DNA of 45,419 nucleotides, from positions 18,996-64,414 of the forward strand of contig NZ_SDKD01000024.1 of NCBI RefSeq assembly GCF_004521915.1, given 5' to 3'. Under the pieces are notes generated by a model. It ran no database searches, was not told the DNA's origin, and saw only the letters and a program-made list of their open reading frames with translations. Source of the DNA: Brevibacillus migulae. GTDB taxonomy: Bacteria; Bacillota; Bacilli; Brevibacillales; Brevibacillaceae. Within the stretch, counting starts at the first letter, position 1; every line of letters starts with the position of its first letter. Of this stretch, positions 22,975 to 31,510 are shown piece after piece. Both the position numbers and the translations under genes were made by a program.

Positions 22975-23793
22975 TCATTTGTTTTCGATGCGTAAGTTGA
23001 ACATGCCTTCCCGGATATAGGCGTCGCCCTTACCGCAATCAGTAAGATAATATTCCGTACCGCTGTCCGTCTTTTTCTCCCCGATCGACTTGCAAAATTC
23101 GTAAAGCTTGGTAGGTTTCCCATAGACATCATGCGTATTGTCGTATATATGCTTAATCGTCTCTCCATCGAAAGACAAATTGTCGAAGATCGGTTCACCT
23201 TCGATCGTATATTTGACGATTTGGACTTCATCTCGGACCCTAGCCTTTACGTTTGCCACGAACTTCTCCCATACGTCCAAATTGCTTAGCTCGCCGTGGA
23301 CGTTGACGATATCCCCGTTAGCCATCGCTTGTTTCGGATCGTACTTTAAGCCCCATATCAGGTTATGTAACTCCCGGGTTGATTCAGCAGTTATTTGGTA
23401 TCCGGTGTCAGTATTTGAGACGTATGTATACATGCCGTGCTTGCCTTGAGCATCGAGCCACAAATGAATTTCCCACTGCTTTCCGTCATGCTCGATCACA
23501 ACATCGTAATCCGGCTGATCCACATCGAGTATGCCTTGAATTTTGTTAGCAGACTGGATCGCCTTTACAAAGATACCAACCTGCCATTTTTCTGTAAAAC
23601 TACCATAATGCGCAGCGTTGGTACTCCCGAAGCCGAGCGAACGGCTAACGATAACTTGATCATCCCGTCTCGCTTCCTCCAGGGATGAACGTGCTGAACT
23701 TTGCACTTCCGGAGCTGCTGTTCTTTGTGTATCCCCACAGCCTACAACACTTATTAGCATGAAGATTCCTAAAATAATCCTTGTTATTCGCAT
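22975..23793 (-). CDS. Lipoprotein with YhfM-like and DUF4362 domains
   Basis: 272 residues. MRITRIILGIFMLISVVGCG is a lipoprotein signal peptide with lipobox VVGC, so the protein is anchored on the outer face of the membrane. Residues about 45-145 (VIVSRSLGFGSTN..., DVDQPDYDVVIEHDGKQWEIHLWLD) resemble the YhfM-like domain. Residues about 160-265 (GDIVNVHGELSNLDVWEKF, KYTIEGEPIFDNLSFDGETIKHIYDNTHD) match DUF4362. Function unknown. I use ATG 23793, with GGAGGTGGAGG upstream, not the longer frame to 23856. Confidence 0.85.
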   Translation of the reverse strand: MRITRIILGIFMLISVVGCGDTQRTAAPEVQSSARSSLEEARRDDQVIVSRSLGFGSTNAAHYGSFTEKWQVGIFVKAIQSANKIQGILDVDQPDYDVVIEHDGKQWEIHLWLDAQGKHGMYTYVSNTDTGYQITAESTRELHNLIWGLKYDPKQAMANGDIVNVHGELSNLDVWEKFVANVKARVRDEVQIVKYTIEGEPIFDNLSFDGETIKHIYDNTHDVYGKPTKLYEFCKSIGEKKTDSGTEYYLTDCGKGDAYIREGMFNLRIENK

Positions 23794-23873
23794 TAAACCG
23801 CCTCCACCTCCTTCGACGCTGTTATGAAGGTAAAGGTTACATTTGCTTATGGACAATTAAGCTGCTGATTTCT

Positions 23874-23950
23874 TCTGCCCAATGGCAACAATTAAAAAAC
23901 GGCTGCCGAAGCAACCGCGTTGTTACACTATCGATTCCCGTTAGTTCGAT
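23874..23950. repeat. Dispersed repeat, CGGCTGCCGAAGCAACCG family
   Basis: AATTAAAAAACGGCTGCCGA and AGCAACCGCGTTGTTACACT are followed by ATCGATTCCCGTTAGTTCGA. Nearly the same order and sequence as 38371-38450. Lies between two convergent-spaced minus-strand genes. Confidence 0.7.
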
Positions 23951-23954
23951 TCAT

Positions 23955-25163
23955 TCAGTAATCGCGCGCTGCATCGAACCAGCGTTGAGCCATCTCTTCT
24001 GTTATAGGCTGGCCAATCAGGTGATCAGACTGGCTGAGTTGCCGCACCGCTTCACCAAGATCTTCTCGTTCGGTGGTTTCAATGCCTTTGAGGGTATTGA
24101 AGCGTACGGTGAAAGCGGTAATGGCTGCCTCGGCATCGGCAAAGCTGCGAGCCTTGGCCAAGTTTGCCTGTGCAACGTTGTAAGCTTCGTTAGCCAGCTT
24201 GGCCAGACGTTTAGGCCATGACGAGAACGGCCGGCCAAACTCCGTCGCCCACCACCCAGGCTTTCGCAATTGGCTCACTGAAACATGGTCGGTCCACGGA
24301 CGGATTTTATCCCGTGTTTTCACTTGCTGCTTTAGGCGCTTGCCCGCGATCTCATCCACATTATAAGCGATAAATCTGTCAAGCAACGGCCACGCATTCA
24401 AGGGCGGCAAGTCCCCCAGATCATGCATGAAGCGCAGCTCCAGATTTGTTAACCGGGCATGACGAGCCAACAAGTCAACGTCGCAGAAGTTTCCCCACAA
24501 ACTCAGTGAGTTAAGGTTGGGGAACCGGTTTAGACACGCTAGCGAGATAGGCTGTCCCAGCGGTGTGTTCTGTAGCGTCAGGCTCTTCACCTGGTGCAAT
24601 TCCCCCAGGTCGGGCAACAAGAAAGGAGTATCATTCTTGCGTCGGCTAGTACGCGGCGCTAGTGTGAGAGAAGATGGCATATCACCTGTGGCAGAGAAGC
24701 GTGATAGATCGCCGGACACACTCAGGCGGAAATCCCGCTTTGGAAGCTTCAGGCTCAGACGCCACCCGGACTGGTCCAACTCGATATGCAAGCCATGCAA
24801 ATTGGACTGGCTAGCGTCCGCCACCGTATCTGCAGACAGAATTGGAGCCCACGTCATTTCTTCAATGGGACGTTTCTGCGCCCAGTCAAAGAAGCCTGCG
24901 TCACTGCCTGTATAGTGCAGATATCGCGGCCATGGCGAGCCCGCAGGCGTAGCAAAGGCATCGAATACAGTCCAATCGATGTGCGTGTCAGGCGCAACGT
25001 GAAGGTCTGCCTTCTTCCCTAATTGCGACGGTCCAATGGATAGACTGCCCACACCGGGCTGAATGACAAGAGTGTGACTGCCAGGACCTGTCAAGTCGAT
25101 GGGATAACGACCAGCTTCTCTAACAGAACCAGCAGGAGGACGAGCTTGGTTATCATTTGGCAT
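23955..25163 (-). CDS. Leucine-rich-repeat-like protein of foreign appearance
   Basis: About 402 residues. The middle (about 190-280) has irregular leucine-rich repeats: LGELHQVKSLTLQNTPLG, LNRFPNLNSLSLWGNFCDV, HARLTNLELRFMHDLGDLPPL. The C-terminal 90 residues are helical, with alanine and lysine rich stretches (LANEAYNVAQANLAKARSFADAEAAI). No signal peptide or membrane segment. Codon use and style (WPRYLHY, GC-rich) resemble proteobacterial proteins more than the AT-rich neighbours, so acquisition is likely. Start ATG 25163 with AAAGGATGAT upstream; ATG 25172 is too close to a binding site. Function unknown. Confidence 0.72.
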   Translation of the reverse strand: MPNDNQARPPAGSVREAGRYPIDLTGPGSHTLVIQPGVGSLSIGPSQLGKKADLHVAPDTHIDWTVFDAFATPAGSPWPRYLHYTGSDAGFFDWAQKRPIEEMTWAPILSADTVADASQSNLHGLHIELDQSGWRLSLKLPKRDFRLSVSGDLSRFSATGDMPSSLTLAPRTSRRKNDTPFLLPDLGELHQVKSLTLQNTPLGQPISLACLNRFPNLNSLSLWGNFCDVDLLARHARLTNLELRFMHDLGDLPPLNAWPLLDRFIAYNVDEIAGKRLKQQVKTRDKIRPWTDHVSVSQLRKPGWWATEFGRPFSSWPKRLAKLANEAYNVAQANLAKARSFADAEAAITAFTVRFNTLKGIETTEREDLGEAVRQLSQSDHLIGQPITEEMAQRWFDAARDY

Positions 25164-25348
25164 TTCTATCATCCTTTCTTCTTACCCATATCGAGTCATT
25201 TGGGCACGTGCACTACACTGTCAACAACAAGACGGTTACTTATGAAAAAACGACCCTCCTAAGGATCGTTAAGTCACTCTATCCGGTAAAGTTGCTTCAA
25301 ATTAATTGGATTGGTGCCACTTACGGGGTCTCGAACCTGATTTCTTTT

Positions 25349-25915
25349 TTAGAAGTAGTCATTGTATAGTTCTTGCTGCTGTTCCTCCGCAATGGTCTGT
25401 AAGTCATATGCATTAATTCGAAATAACTGATAATCACCCATATCCGCTTTTTTGGCGGCGAGCTTACTTAGAAATTTCGGGGAGCCTTCGTTTTCTTCAT
25501 CGTAAACCAACAAGATACCATCTGAATTGGATAACAAGAATTTGTCTTTCTCTCCAAGCTGCCAAACTCCCTGGTAAGGTGTTTGATAGACACTATTGAT
25601 ATAGTCGGCTTGCATCAGAATATTTCGGTAGTAATCCTGGGTTTCTTCTTTCCACTTTTCCTCTTGATTCAAAAACGGAGTAATGACTGCTAGCTTTAGA
25701 TGTGGATACTCCTTTTTCAATTCCAGAACAGTTTCAGCTGCCCACATTTCTACCCCGAGTTGACCTGATATGATGACCCATTCCAAATCTTCCTCAAGAA
25801 ATCTAACGAGTTCCCGCTTCAGTGCTTTCTTAATAATGGCTAACCCCGGGTTTTTTTCATTGAAAATGCCAAGCTCGTGAGCCTTGTATCCAGAAACAAA
25901 TAAACGTTTTAACAT
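25349..25915 (-). CDS. ypsA: YpsA (DUF1273, SLOG superfamily)
   Basis: 188 residues. The opening LKRLFVSGYKAHELGIFNEK, the middle EWVIISGQLGVEMWAAETVLELK and SDGILLVYDEENEGSPKF match YpsA along its length. The fold is SLOG/LOG-like, a Rossmannoid that may bind an ADP-ribose or nucleotide ligand. In Bacillota YpsA has been linked to oxidative stress and cell division; its biochemical activity is not settled. AGGTGG precedes ATG 25915. Usually a core gene, so it marks chromosome backbone. Confidence 0.9.
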   Translation of the reverse strand: MLKRLFVSGYKAHELGIFNEKNPGLAIIKKALKRELVRFLEEDLEWVIISGQLGVEMWAAETVLELKKEYPHLKLAVITPFLNQEEKWKEETQDYYRNILMQADYINSVYQTPYQGVWQLGEKDKFLLSNSDGILLVYDEENEGSPKFLSKLAAKKADMGDYQLFRINAYDLQTIAEEQQQELYNDYF

Positions 25916-26064
25916 GACGCCACCTCTATTTTAAAAGAAGCTCTAGCAGAATTCGGTTTCTTTTCACTCGCTGTCTCTCGTATTACGTCTCATATTTTTC
26001 TTATATTATCACAAATTTGAATGACTCAAGAAATGATAGCCACGATAAAAATTCCATAAAAAAA

Positions 26065-26095
26065 GCATGAGAATCCCGAAGGACAAGTCTCATGC
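26065..26095. terminator. Bidirectional rho-independent terminator
   Basis: GCATGAGA (26065-26072) and TCTCATGC (26088-26095), preceded by an A run and followed by CTTTTT. It ends the minus-strand peroxiredoxin-like gene (stop 26113) and could act in both directions. Confidence 0.85.
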
Positions 26096-26112
26096 CTTTT
26101 TGCTAAGCATCT

Positions 26113-26667
26113 TTATTCACCTGAAGCGAAGCTGTCAATCTCCGCAAGCGGGAGATGGTCGGTAAGGATGCGGCTGTAATGCGCCAGATGTACGATTCCA
26201 CGCTCATTAATCAAAAATTCGGCCGGTATCCGATTGAAGTTCGAACCGTTCTCTGGTGTAAGGGGAAAGCCCGCAGCTGCCGCCTCTTCGGCAAACGATT
26301 TCGTGTTCGCATCTGCCATTGTCATCCGAACTTTCTCTTCCGACGTCTCGACACCGTACAAATCGTACAAGTCCGCCTGTGGGTCTGCTACGAGCGGGAA
26401 CGGAGCGTTTTGCGCACCGACGTATGTCTGCATATTCGCTTCCGGCGATTCAAAGACGGTGATGACTTCCATACCTTGGCGTTGCCAATCCGGATATCGG
26501 CCGATAAACTGATGCACCCGCAAATTGCAAAGAGCACAGGCGGAGAAGCGCAAAAAAGCGAGCAGCACTTTGCGGCCGCGATAATTTTCAAGCGATACGA
26601 AATTGCCGTAGAGGTCGACGGTACGGAAGGATGGGGCAATCATGCCCGGCTGCATTTGGTGAGTCAT
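26113..26667 (-). CDS. Peroxiredoxin-like (AhpC/TSA) family protein
   Basis: 184 residues with a thioredoxin-like fold: GMIAPSFRTVDLYGNFVSLENYRGRKVLLAFLRF, then the cysteine pair in SACALCNLRVHQF (about 45-57), VITVFESPEANMQTYV, FPLVADPQADLYDLYGVE, and IPAEFLINERGIVHLAHY. It fits the AhpC-TSA_2/redoxin group that reduces peroxides or disulfides. I use ATG 26667, with AGGAGG 9 bases upstream, instead of a longer frame to 26730. It follows a Crp-type regulator gene on the same strand, which may control it. Confidence 0.88.
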   Translation of the reverse strand: MTHQMQPGMIAPSFRTVDLYGNFVSLENYRGRKVLLAFLRFSACALCNLRVHQFIGRYPDWQRQGMEVITVFESPEANMQTYVGAQNAPFPLVADPQADLYDLYGVETSEEKVRMTMADANTKSFAEEAAAAGFPLTPENGSNFNRIPAEFLINERGIVHLAHYSRILTDHLPLAEIDSFASGE

Positions 26668-26742
26668 CGGTGGATACCTCCTGTTATGGGAAAATGATTT
26701 ACGTACCCACCTTACCAGAAAGAATGGCACCGCTTCTGTGAC

Positions 26743-27414
26743 CTAGTCACCAACTAGCTCTTCTAATTTATTGCGGAGTGTGATCCGTATCCACCCCCGC
26801 CCCGTCTCCACCCACCCATGCCGCTGATAACGCTGCAGCACGCGGCTCACCACTTCACGGGCGGTGCCGATTTCGGAGGCAAGCTCATAATGCGTCATTC
26901 GAAGCAGCGGCTGCTGCACCGTCGTGGAACTCAGCAGTGCTTCTGCCAATCGCACGTCCAGTGACTTGGTCTGCCTCGCTTGAAGCTGTTCACCCATACG
27001 CATAATACCTTCGAGCAGACCACCGAACACGTTTCTTCGGATCGGTTCGTACTCCTGCACCCAACGGAGGAAGCTGAGTTTGGACACAAACAGCGCCTCG
27101 ACCTCCGTCTCTGCCTCAATGACGGCGGGGTAGTCACGCCCACTCAGTCCGCTTAGCACAAAGAGAGCGCAAATTTCGCCGGGGATAAGTTTATTGACGA
27201 CCCGCTCGCTCCCATCTTCCCCGATTTGGCTGATGCGGGCGTTGCCGCTCAGCAAAAACATGCCGTAGGAAGTGGCTTCCTCCCTTTGGAAAAGACGCGA
27301 TTTGGCGGGGAATGTCCGCACTTCCGGTTGAGCTTCCGCCCACTCCCGGGGACAAACATCCCGCAGACACGGGAAAACTTCCAATAACCGTTTATTCGTG
27401 ACGATTGAAGTCAT
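26743..27414 (-). CDS. Crp/Fnr-family transcriptional regulator
   Basis: 223 residues from ATG 27414. The cyclic-nucleotide-binding-like beta roll spans about 25-130 (SRLFQREEATSYGMFLLSGNARISQIGEDGSERVVNKLIPGEICALF). The dimer helix and winged HTH follow at about 145-215 (MTHYELASEIGTAREVVSRVLQRYQRHGWVE). The GE-x-CALF region lacks the arginine of cAMP-binding Crp, so it more likely senses something else; cysteines at 15 and 20 might matter for redox or metal sensing. A GTG at 27471 overlapping the upstream stop is a longer alternative start. It may regulate the peroxiredoxin-like gene downstream. Confidence 0.88.
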   Translation of the reverse strand: MTSIVTNKRLLEVFPCLRDVCPREWAEAQPEVRTFPAKSRLFQREEATSYGMFLLSGNARISQIGEDGSERVVNKLIPGEICALFVLSGLSGRDYPAVIEAETEVEALFVSKLSFLRWVQEYEPIRRNVFGGLLEGIMRMGEQLQARQTKSLDVRLAEALLSSTTVQQPLLRMTHYELASEIGTAREVVSRVLQRYQRHGWVETGRGWIRITLRNKLEELVGD

Positions 27415-27470
27415 GCTTCTTCCCATCCTTAAAAATTGGTTAGTGAGTTCGATTCCCCGTTTGTCAGACA

Positions 27471-27902
27471 CTATGAAGGAATCAGCCGGTCCTGTGCGAT
27501 AGGTGAGGACAGCACGATAAGCGTTGTTGAGTCGCCGAACGCGCCCAGCTCGTTGATCGCGCTCTCCAGTGTTTGCAGTGATTCGGTGACGAGCTTGACA
27601 AGAAAATTATACTGATGCCCGCTGATACGATGCAGCTCGACTACATCCCTCGCCTCCCGGCAGTAGTCCACGAATCGGTCGCATCCTTTTGTATAGAACA
27701 GCACAAAGGCAGAGATCGGCTTGTTAATTTTCTCAGGAACGACGATAGCACGATAGTGATCAATGATACCTTTTTCCTCGAGTCTCCGCACCCGCTCCGT
27801 GACCGCAGGCTGCGACAGTGAGACAATTTTGCTCAGATCCGTCATCGAAATGCGTCCTTGCTCCTGCAGCACGAGCAGAATTTGTTTGTCCAAATCGTCC
27901 AT
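27471..27902 (-). CDS. Lrp/AsnC-family transcriptional regulator
   Basis: 143 residues. The N-terminal HTH is LDKQILLVLQEQGRISMTDLSKIV, SLSQPAVTERVRRLEEKGIIDHYRAIV. The RAM ligand-binding domain spans about 70-140 (ISAFVLFYTKGCDRFVDYC, HRISGHQYNFLVKLV, INELGAFGDSTTLIVLSSP). The family senses amino acids or related metabolites as octamers. GGGGGG lies upstream; ATG 27902 and the TTG just before it are both possible. It is divergent from the Old Yellow Enzyme gene at 28057, across a 154-base AT-rich gap, and is a likely regulator of it. Confidence 0.92.
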   Translation of the reverse strand: MDDLDKQILLVLQEQGRISMTDLSKIVSLSQPAVTERVRRLEEKGIIDHYRAIVVPEKINKPISAFVLFYTKGCDRFVDYCREARDVVELHRISGHQYNFLVKLVTESLQTLESAINELGAFGDSTTLIVLSSPIAQDRLIPS

Positions 27903-28056
27903 CAAGTGACCCCCCTTTATTTTTAAATATATCCTCTTAAAATAAAAGGATTTTAAAGCCGATTTTTGATCAATAACTTGAAACTATTATGTGATCGGAT
28001 GGGATTATTATATAAAATTTATTCCAGGAAAAGAAATATCCAAAGGGGAGAGATAG

Positions 28057-29109
28057 ATGATGTATTCCGAGTTGCTTCAACCTACCCGCATCGGCTCATG
28101 GCACTTACGTACACGAATCGCTATGGCGCCGATGACGCGTGGATTCGCGTGCGATGCTAAAGGGACGGTCGATGAGGCGGTCGTGGCTTACTATCAGCGG
28201 CGGGCTCATGACGGGATCGGCCTAATTATTACAGAGGGGATTACGCCATCGCCCAGAGGGAAAGGAACCTTCGGTGTGCCCGGCTTGTTTACCAAGGAAC
28301 AAGCAAACGCATGGCGTAAAGTGACGGAAGCGGTGCATGAAGAGGGCGGCACAATCGTAGCGCAACTTTGGCACGTCGGCAGACTGACCCATCCGGATTT
28401 GACCGGCGGCCATGCGCCTCTGGCCCCTTCATCCCTCCGAGCAGAGGGACTTGTACATCGGTTGCGCAAACCTTACGCAATTCCTGAGGCAATGACCCTC
28501 GGTGAGATCCGTGAGGTTGTCCTCCAGTATGAGCAGGCGGCGCGGCACGCGGTAGACGCCGGTTTCGACGGCGTAGAAATTCATGGAGCTCACGGCTACT
28601 TAATCGATCAGTTCGCCTCGGAGATAACGAACCGCCGAACCGACTGCTATGGTACCGGAAGAACTGGGCGTCTTCTGTTCATGAAAGAAATCCTTGCCGC
28701 CGTTGGGGAAGTTATCGGGATGGATCGTCTCATCTATCGCTTCTCCGAACTGAAGGATGATCTGCCCGACTACCGGTGGTTGGAGCCCGAAGAGGAAATC
28801 AATGCTTACCTCGAAGCGTCTCGCGAAGTTGGCCTTCGTGTACTCCATCCTTCGACGAATACGTTCCTACAGCCGATATCGGGTGGGCTTACGCTGCACG
28901 AGCTTGTCCGCAAACGATGGGATGGCACCTTGATCGGTGTCGGTGGCCTGAGCCCCAGTTCCGCCACGGATGCAATCCAGTCTGGGGTTATCGATCTGGC
29001 CGCATTTGGCCGACCGCTGCTGGCCAACCCGGATTTTGTGCAGCGGCTGAGGACGGGAATGCCGCTTGTTTCTTATGACTCGGCTATACATCTGAAGCAT
29101 CTTCTGTAA
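28057..29109 (+). CDS. Old Yellow Enzyme family NADH:flavin oxidoreductase
   Basis: 350-residue TIM-barrel FMN enzyme. LLQPTRIGSWHLRTRIAMAPMTRGFA is the OYE start with the FMN-contacting PMTR motif. TEGITPSPRGKG, VAQLWHVGRLTHP (substrate-binding H near 107), the catalytic-site stretch GFDGVEIHGAHGYLIDQFAS, NRRTDCYG, and the phosphate site VGGLSPSSATDAI with DLAAFGRPLLANPDFV are all present. It closely follows the NemA/XenA type, which reduces the C=C bond of activated enals, enones, maleimides or nitro compounds with NAD(P)H. AAAGGGGAG precedes ATG 28057. Divergent from the Lrp-type regulator. Confidence 0.95.
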   Translation: MMYSELLQPTRIGSWHLRTRIAMAPMTRGFACDAKGTVDEAVVAYYQRRAHDGIGLIITEGITPSPRGKGTFGVPGLFTKEQANAWRKVTEAVHEEGGTIVAQLWHVGRLTHPDLTGGHAPLAPSSLRAEGLVHRLRKPYAIPEAMTLGEIREVVLQYEQAARHAVDAGFDGVEIHGAHGYLIDQFASEITNRRTDCYGTGRTGRLLFMKEILAAVGEVIGMDRLIYRFSELKDDLPDYRWLEPEEEINAYLEASREVGLRVLHPSTNTFLQPISGGLTLHELVRKRWDGTLIGVGGLSPSSATDAIQSGVIDLAAFGRPLLANPDFVQRLRTGMPLVSYDSAIHLKHLL

Positions 29110-29188
29110 CCGTTTGTCTCTACCCACCGCCACCCCCTCCACAGTTCGACTTCTTTGTCAGGAACAGAGCACTACTCATGAATGGAGA

Positions 29189-29222
29189 AAAGCAGCCGGG
29201 CGATTTGACCGACTGCTTTCTT
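29189..29222 (+). terminator. Terminator-like hairpin after OYE gene
   Basis: AAAGCAGCCGG (29189-29199) and CCGACTGCTTT (29209-29219) pair at all but one position and are followed by CTTGTAT. The tail (TATTCACTATCGAACCGTTAGTTGAA, to 29253) belongs to the dispersed repeat family. OYE stop is 80 bases upstream. Confidence 0.7.
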
Positions 29223-29269
29223 GTATCTATTCACTATCGAACCGTTAGTTGAAAAAGCGACAAGTAATA

Positions 29270-29824
29270 TTATTTCCCATTCAAATGATAGATTAGTTGA
29301 ACAACGCCGGAGGTGAACGTTCTTGTATGAACCAGTTTTAAATTCAACCTCTGTTTGATATCAATAAACAGCGGTTTTCCTTCTCCCAAAATAACAGGGT
29401 GAACAGATAATCTTAATTCATCAACAAGCCCTAAATTGATAAAAGTAGTAATCAGACTTGCTCCACCATATAGCCAGATGTTCTTACCAGGCTTATCCTT
29501 TAATTGAATGACTTCTTCAAAAATATTATCATTAATGAATATTGCTTTATTATCAGTCCCTTTTTGAGTCTTGGAAAACACATACTTATCTTTACTATGA
29601 ATCAATCCCCATATTTCTTTTTCAGTATCCGTATGTTCATTTTCTGGAGTAAATTGTCCCCATAAGTCATAGCTTTTTCTACCATATAAAATAGTATCTA
29701 TTTGATTTAAGAAATTAGTAAACCCCATCTCAGAGTCCATTATGCACCAATCAACTTCCCCATTTTTCCCTTCAATAAAGCTATCTAAAGTAACCGCTAA
29801 ATCTAAAATGATTCTTCGTTTCAT
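29270..29824 (-). CDS. Dihydrofolate reductase-like (RibD C-terminal) protein
   Basis: 184 residues: RIILDLAVTLDSFIEGKNGEVDW, IDTILYGRKSYDLWGQF, KYVFSKTQKG, KNIWLYGGASLITTFINLGLVDEL, HPVILGEGKPLF. These are the same block motifs as in the 11548-12078 protein, but the gene is AT-rich. Predicted NADPH-binding reductase of unknown substrate, similar in type to Bacillus YyaP. GGAGCTTCC-like sequence precedes ATG 29824. The 29825-30001 gap holds a degenerate dispersed-repeat copy (CTGCCCTTTCGTTCAGTACC near 29921) and nothing else. Confidence 0.9.
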   Translation of the reverse strand: MKRRIILDLAVTLDSFIEGKNGEVDWCIMDSEMGFTNFLNQIDTILYGRKSYDLWGQFTPENEHTDTEKEIWGLIHSKDKYVFSKTQKGTDNKAIFINDNIFEEVIQLKDKPGKNIWLYGGASLITTFINLGLVDELRLSVHPVILGEGKPLFIDIKQRLNLKLVHTRTFTSGVVQLIYHLNGK

Positions 29825-30001
29825 GATTGGAAGCTCCTTTCGTTGATATACAACCGATTATAGACCTCAAATATGTCAACTTATGTCATATAAAAAGGAA
29901 AGGTTATCTTTTCGACTATGCTGCCCTTTCGTTCAGTACCTTCACAAAAAAAAGAGCGTCAATCATTCTTTTGGATTAACACCCCGTAGCGAAGCCAATT
30001 T

Positions 30002-30709
30002 TTAACATCTTACATATTTACGTTTGAAACCAAGCCTCCCCCTATCCATTTCTTTTTTAATGCTTTCGTAAGCGTTTAGGAAACTGCTTTTTTTCTTGTC
30101 CCGTTTGACTTCTACAGTCCCTACTTCCTTTGCGGTCTCCACTGCCTTTTCATGTAGCGGCAAATATGAAATCCCCACCGTGTACAGAAAATGATTCATA
30201 GCGGATTTCGTTCGTTCTGGTGAATCATGAATCGTATTCCTGACAATATCAAGCATATTGGAAATCTTACTTTCGGAAAATTCATTGTCTAGCCGATTCC
30301 CTAAAAGCCAACAGTAGCAACTCCAGCCTGCTGACATTCTCAGCTCGTCACCGCTTGCAATCCATTTATCAGCAATGTCTTGTGCAAGATCTGACTCTGA
30401 TAAGGTTACTGCCACCACATAATCGGACAGCATATAAAAATACGCTCCATCCATCCATCGATTAAAATCCGACTCAGTCATGGCTTTAGGGTCTGCAATA
30501 ATGCCTGCAAAGTACATTGCATCATAGTTACCTGTGGCATAAAGTTCTTCAGCTAAACGTTGGTTCCTTTTTATTTTCTTTGCGAGGGGTTTCATAGCAC
30601 CGGTCGCCACGCCAAAAAGCGGCTCGTGCGCCACATTAGTTATGTACATTTTTTTCATTCGTTCCTTGCCGAGTGCTTCAAGCTCCTGCATAACTGTTTC
30701 GAAATCCAT
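30002..30709 (-). CDS. AlkD-like DNA alkylation repair protein
   Basis: 235 residues, all-helical HEAT-like. MDFETVMQELEALGKERMKKMY and HEPLFGVATGAMKPLAKKIKRNQRLAEELYATGNYDAMYFAGIIADP match the AlkD/DNA_alkylation family opening. A domain of this kind normally excises 3- and 7-alkylated purines by contacting the backbone; some members have lost the catalytic residues. Here the later sequence (WSCYCWLLGNRL, KSAMNHFLYTVGISYLPLHEKAV) fits the divergent group, so activity is uncertain. I use ATG 30709, with AGGGAGTG upstream, not the longer frame to 30748. Confidence 0.85.
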   Translation of the reverse strand: MDFETVMQELEALGKERMKKMYITNVAHEPLFGVATGAMKPLAKKIKRNQRLAEELYATGNYDAMYFAGIIADPKAMTESDFNRWMDGAYFYMLSDYVVAVTLSESDLAQDIADKWIASGDELRMSAGWSCYCWLLGNRLDNEFSESKISNMLDIVRNTIHDSPERTKSAMNHFLYTVGISYLPLHEKAVETAKEVGTVEVKRDKKKSSFLNAYESIKKEMDRGRLGFKRKYVRC

Positions 30710-30874
30710 ATTTTTGCACTCCCTTACTACCCAGCTAATTGTAACCAACTAGTTTTTATTCTTTATCAAGTCTTCCATACTTCTCCATTTTACCTTTACT
30801 TTTATTCTCGTATGCATAAAGAAAGAGCAGCTGCCGCTGGCAAACTGCTCCATAATCGGTTTGCGGAAAGATTC

Positions 30875-31309
30875 CTACTCCTCTTTAGCCGTTTCCGCAT
30901 ACTTTTTGAAATTGTCCAAAATCGCCTGCCACCCAGCTTGTTGCATTTCGACAGCATTGGTCTCTTCCGCTTCGAACGATTCGATGATTTGCGTGTCGTT
31001 GTCTTGGCGAATAAACGCGATCTTCACTTTTCTACCGTCGCCCAACGTATAGGAGATGCTCTCGTTAAGGCTCACCTCGTCATAAACGCCGCTGAAATCA
31101 AATCCAAAACTGCCGTCTTTGGCTTCCATTCTCGTAATGAATTTACCCCCGGCCTTTAGATCATTCTCGGCATATGGCGTGTGCCAGTCATCGGAAGCAT
31201 TATTCCATTGCGTGATATGCTTCGGATCTGTCCAATACTTCCACACGCTTTCTACGGGACAATGAACGATCGTTTCCACTGTTATCGTTACCGGATTACC
31301 TGTTCCCAT
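30875..31309 (-). CDS. SRPBCC/AHSA1-like polyketide-cyclase fold protein
   Basis: 144 residues: VTITVETIVHCPVESVWKYWTDPKHITQWNNASDDWHTPYAENDLKAGGKF is the characteristic AHSA1 (START-like) beginning. FDFSGVYDEVSLNESISYTLGDGR and MQQAGWQAILDNFKKY close the helix-grip fold. It binds a hydrophobic ligand; the role is unknown. ATG 31309 has GGAGG 7 bases upstream. Flanked on both sides by dispersed-repeat hairpins (GAGCAG...CTGCTC at 30827-30852 serves as a likely terminator). Confidence 0.88.
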   Translation of the reverse strand: MGTGNPVTITVETIVHCPVESVWKYWTDPKHITQWNNASDDWHTPYAENDLKAGGKFITRMEAKDGSFGFDFSGVYDEVSLNESISYTLGDGRKVKIAFIRQDNDTQIIESFEAEETNAVEMQQAGWQAILDNFKKYAETAKEE

Positions 31310-31403
31310 TACAAAACCTCCATGGTGGTTAAGTTGCAAAGCTTTCCTACACCCATTATAGCAAGAAGCTGCATCTGGATTTCTTTTCGATTGCTATTAT
31401 GTA

Positions 31404-31510
31404 TCTGCCCGCTTGCATCACAATTAAAAGACGGCTGCTGAAGCACGTGGTTTCGAGGCAGCCTCTAATGGTTGTGATTCCATTATCGATACCCGATCGT
31501 TTAATAACTC
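31404..31510. repeat. Dispersed repeat, variant copy
   Basis: CTGCCCGCTTGCATCACAAT, TAAAAGACGGCTGCTGAAGC, then GAGGCAGCC and CCATTATCGATACCCGATCG, the same order of blocks as 38371-38450 with an insertion in the middle. It fills the gap 31310-31509. Confidence 0.6.

Noticed and set aside
25312..25345. tRNA 3' end on the minus strand (GGTTCGAGACC and CACCA)
   Set aside because: The putative T stem does not pair and no other arm is present. At most a decayed fragment.
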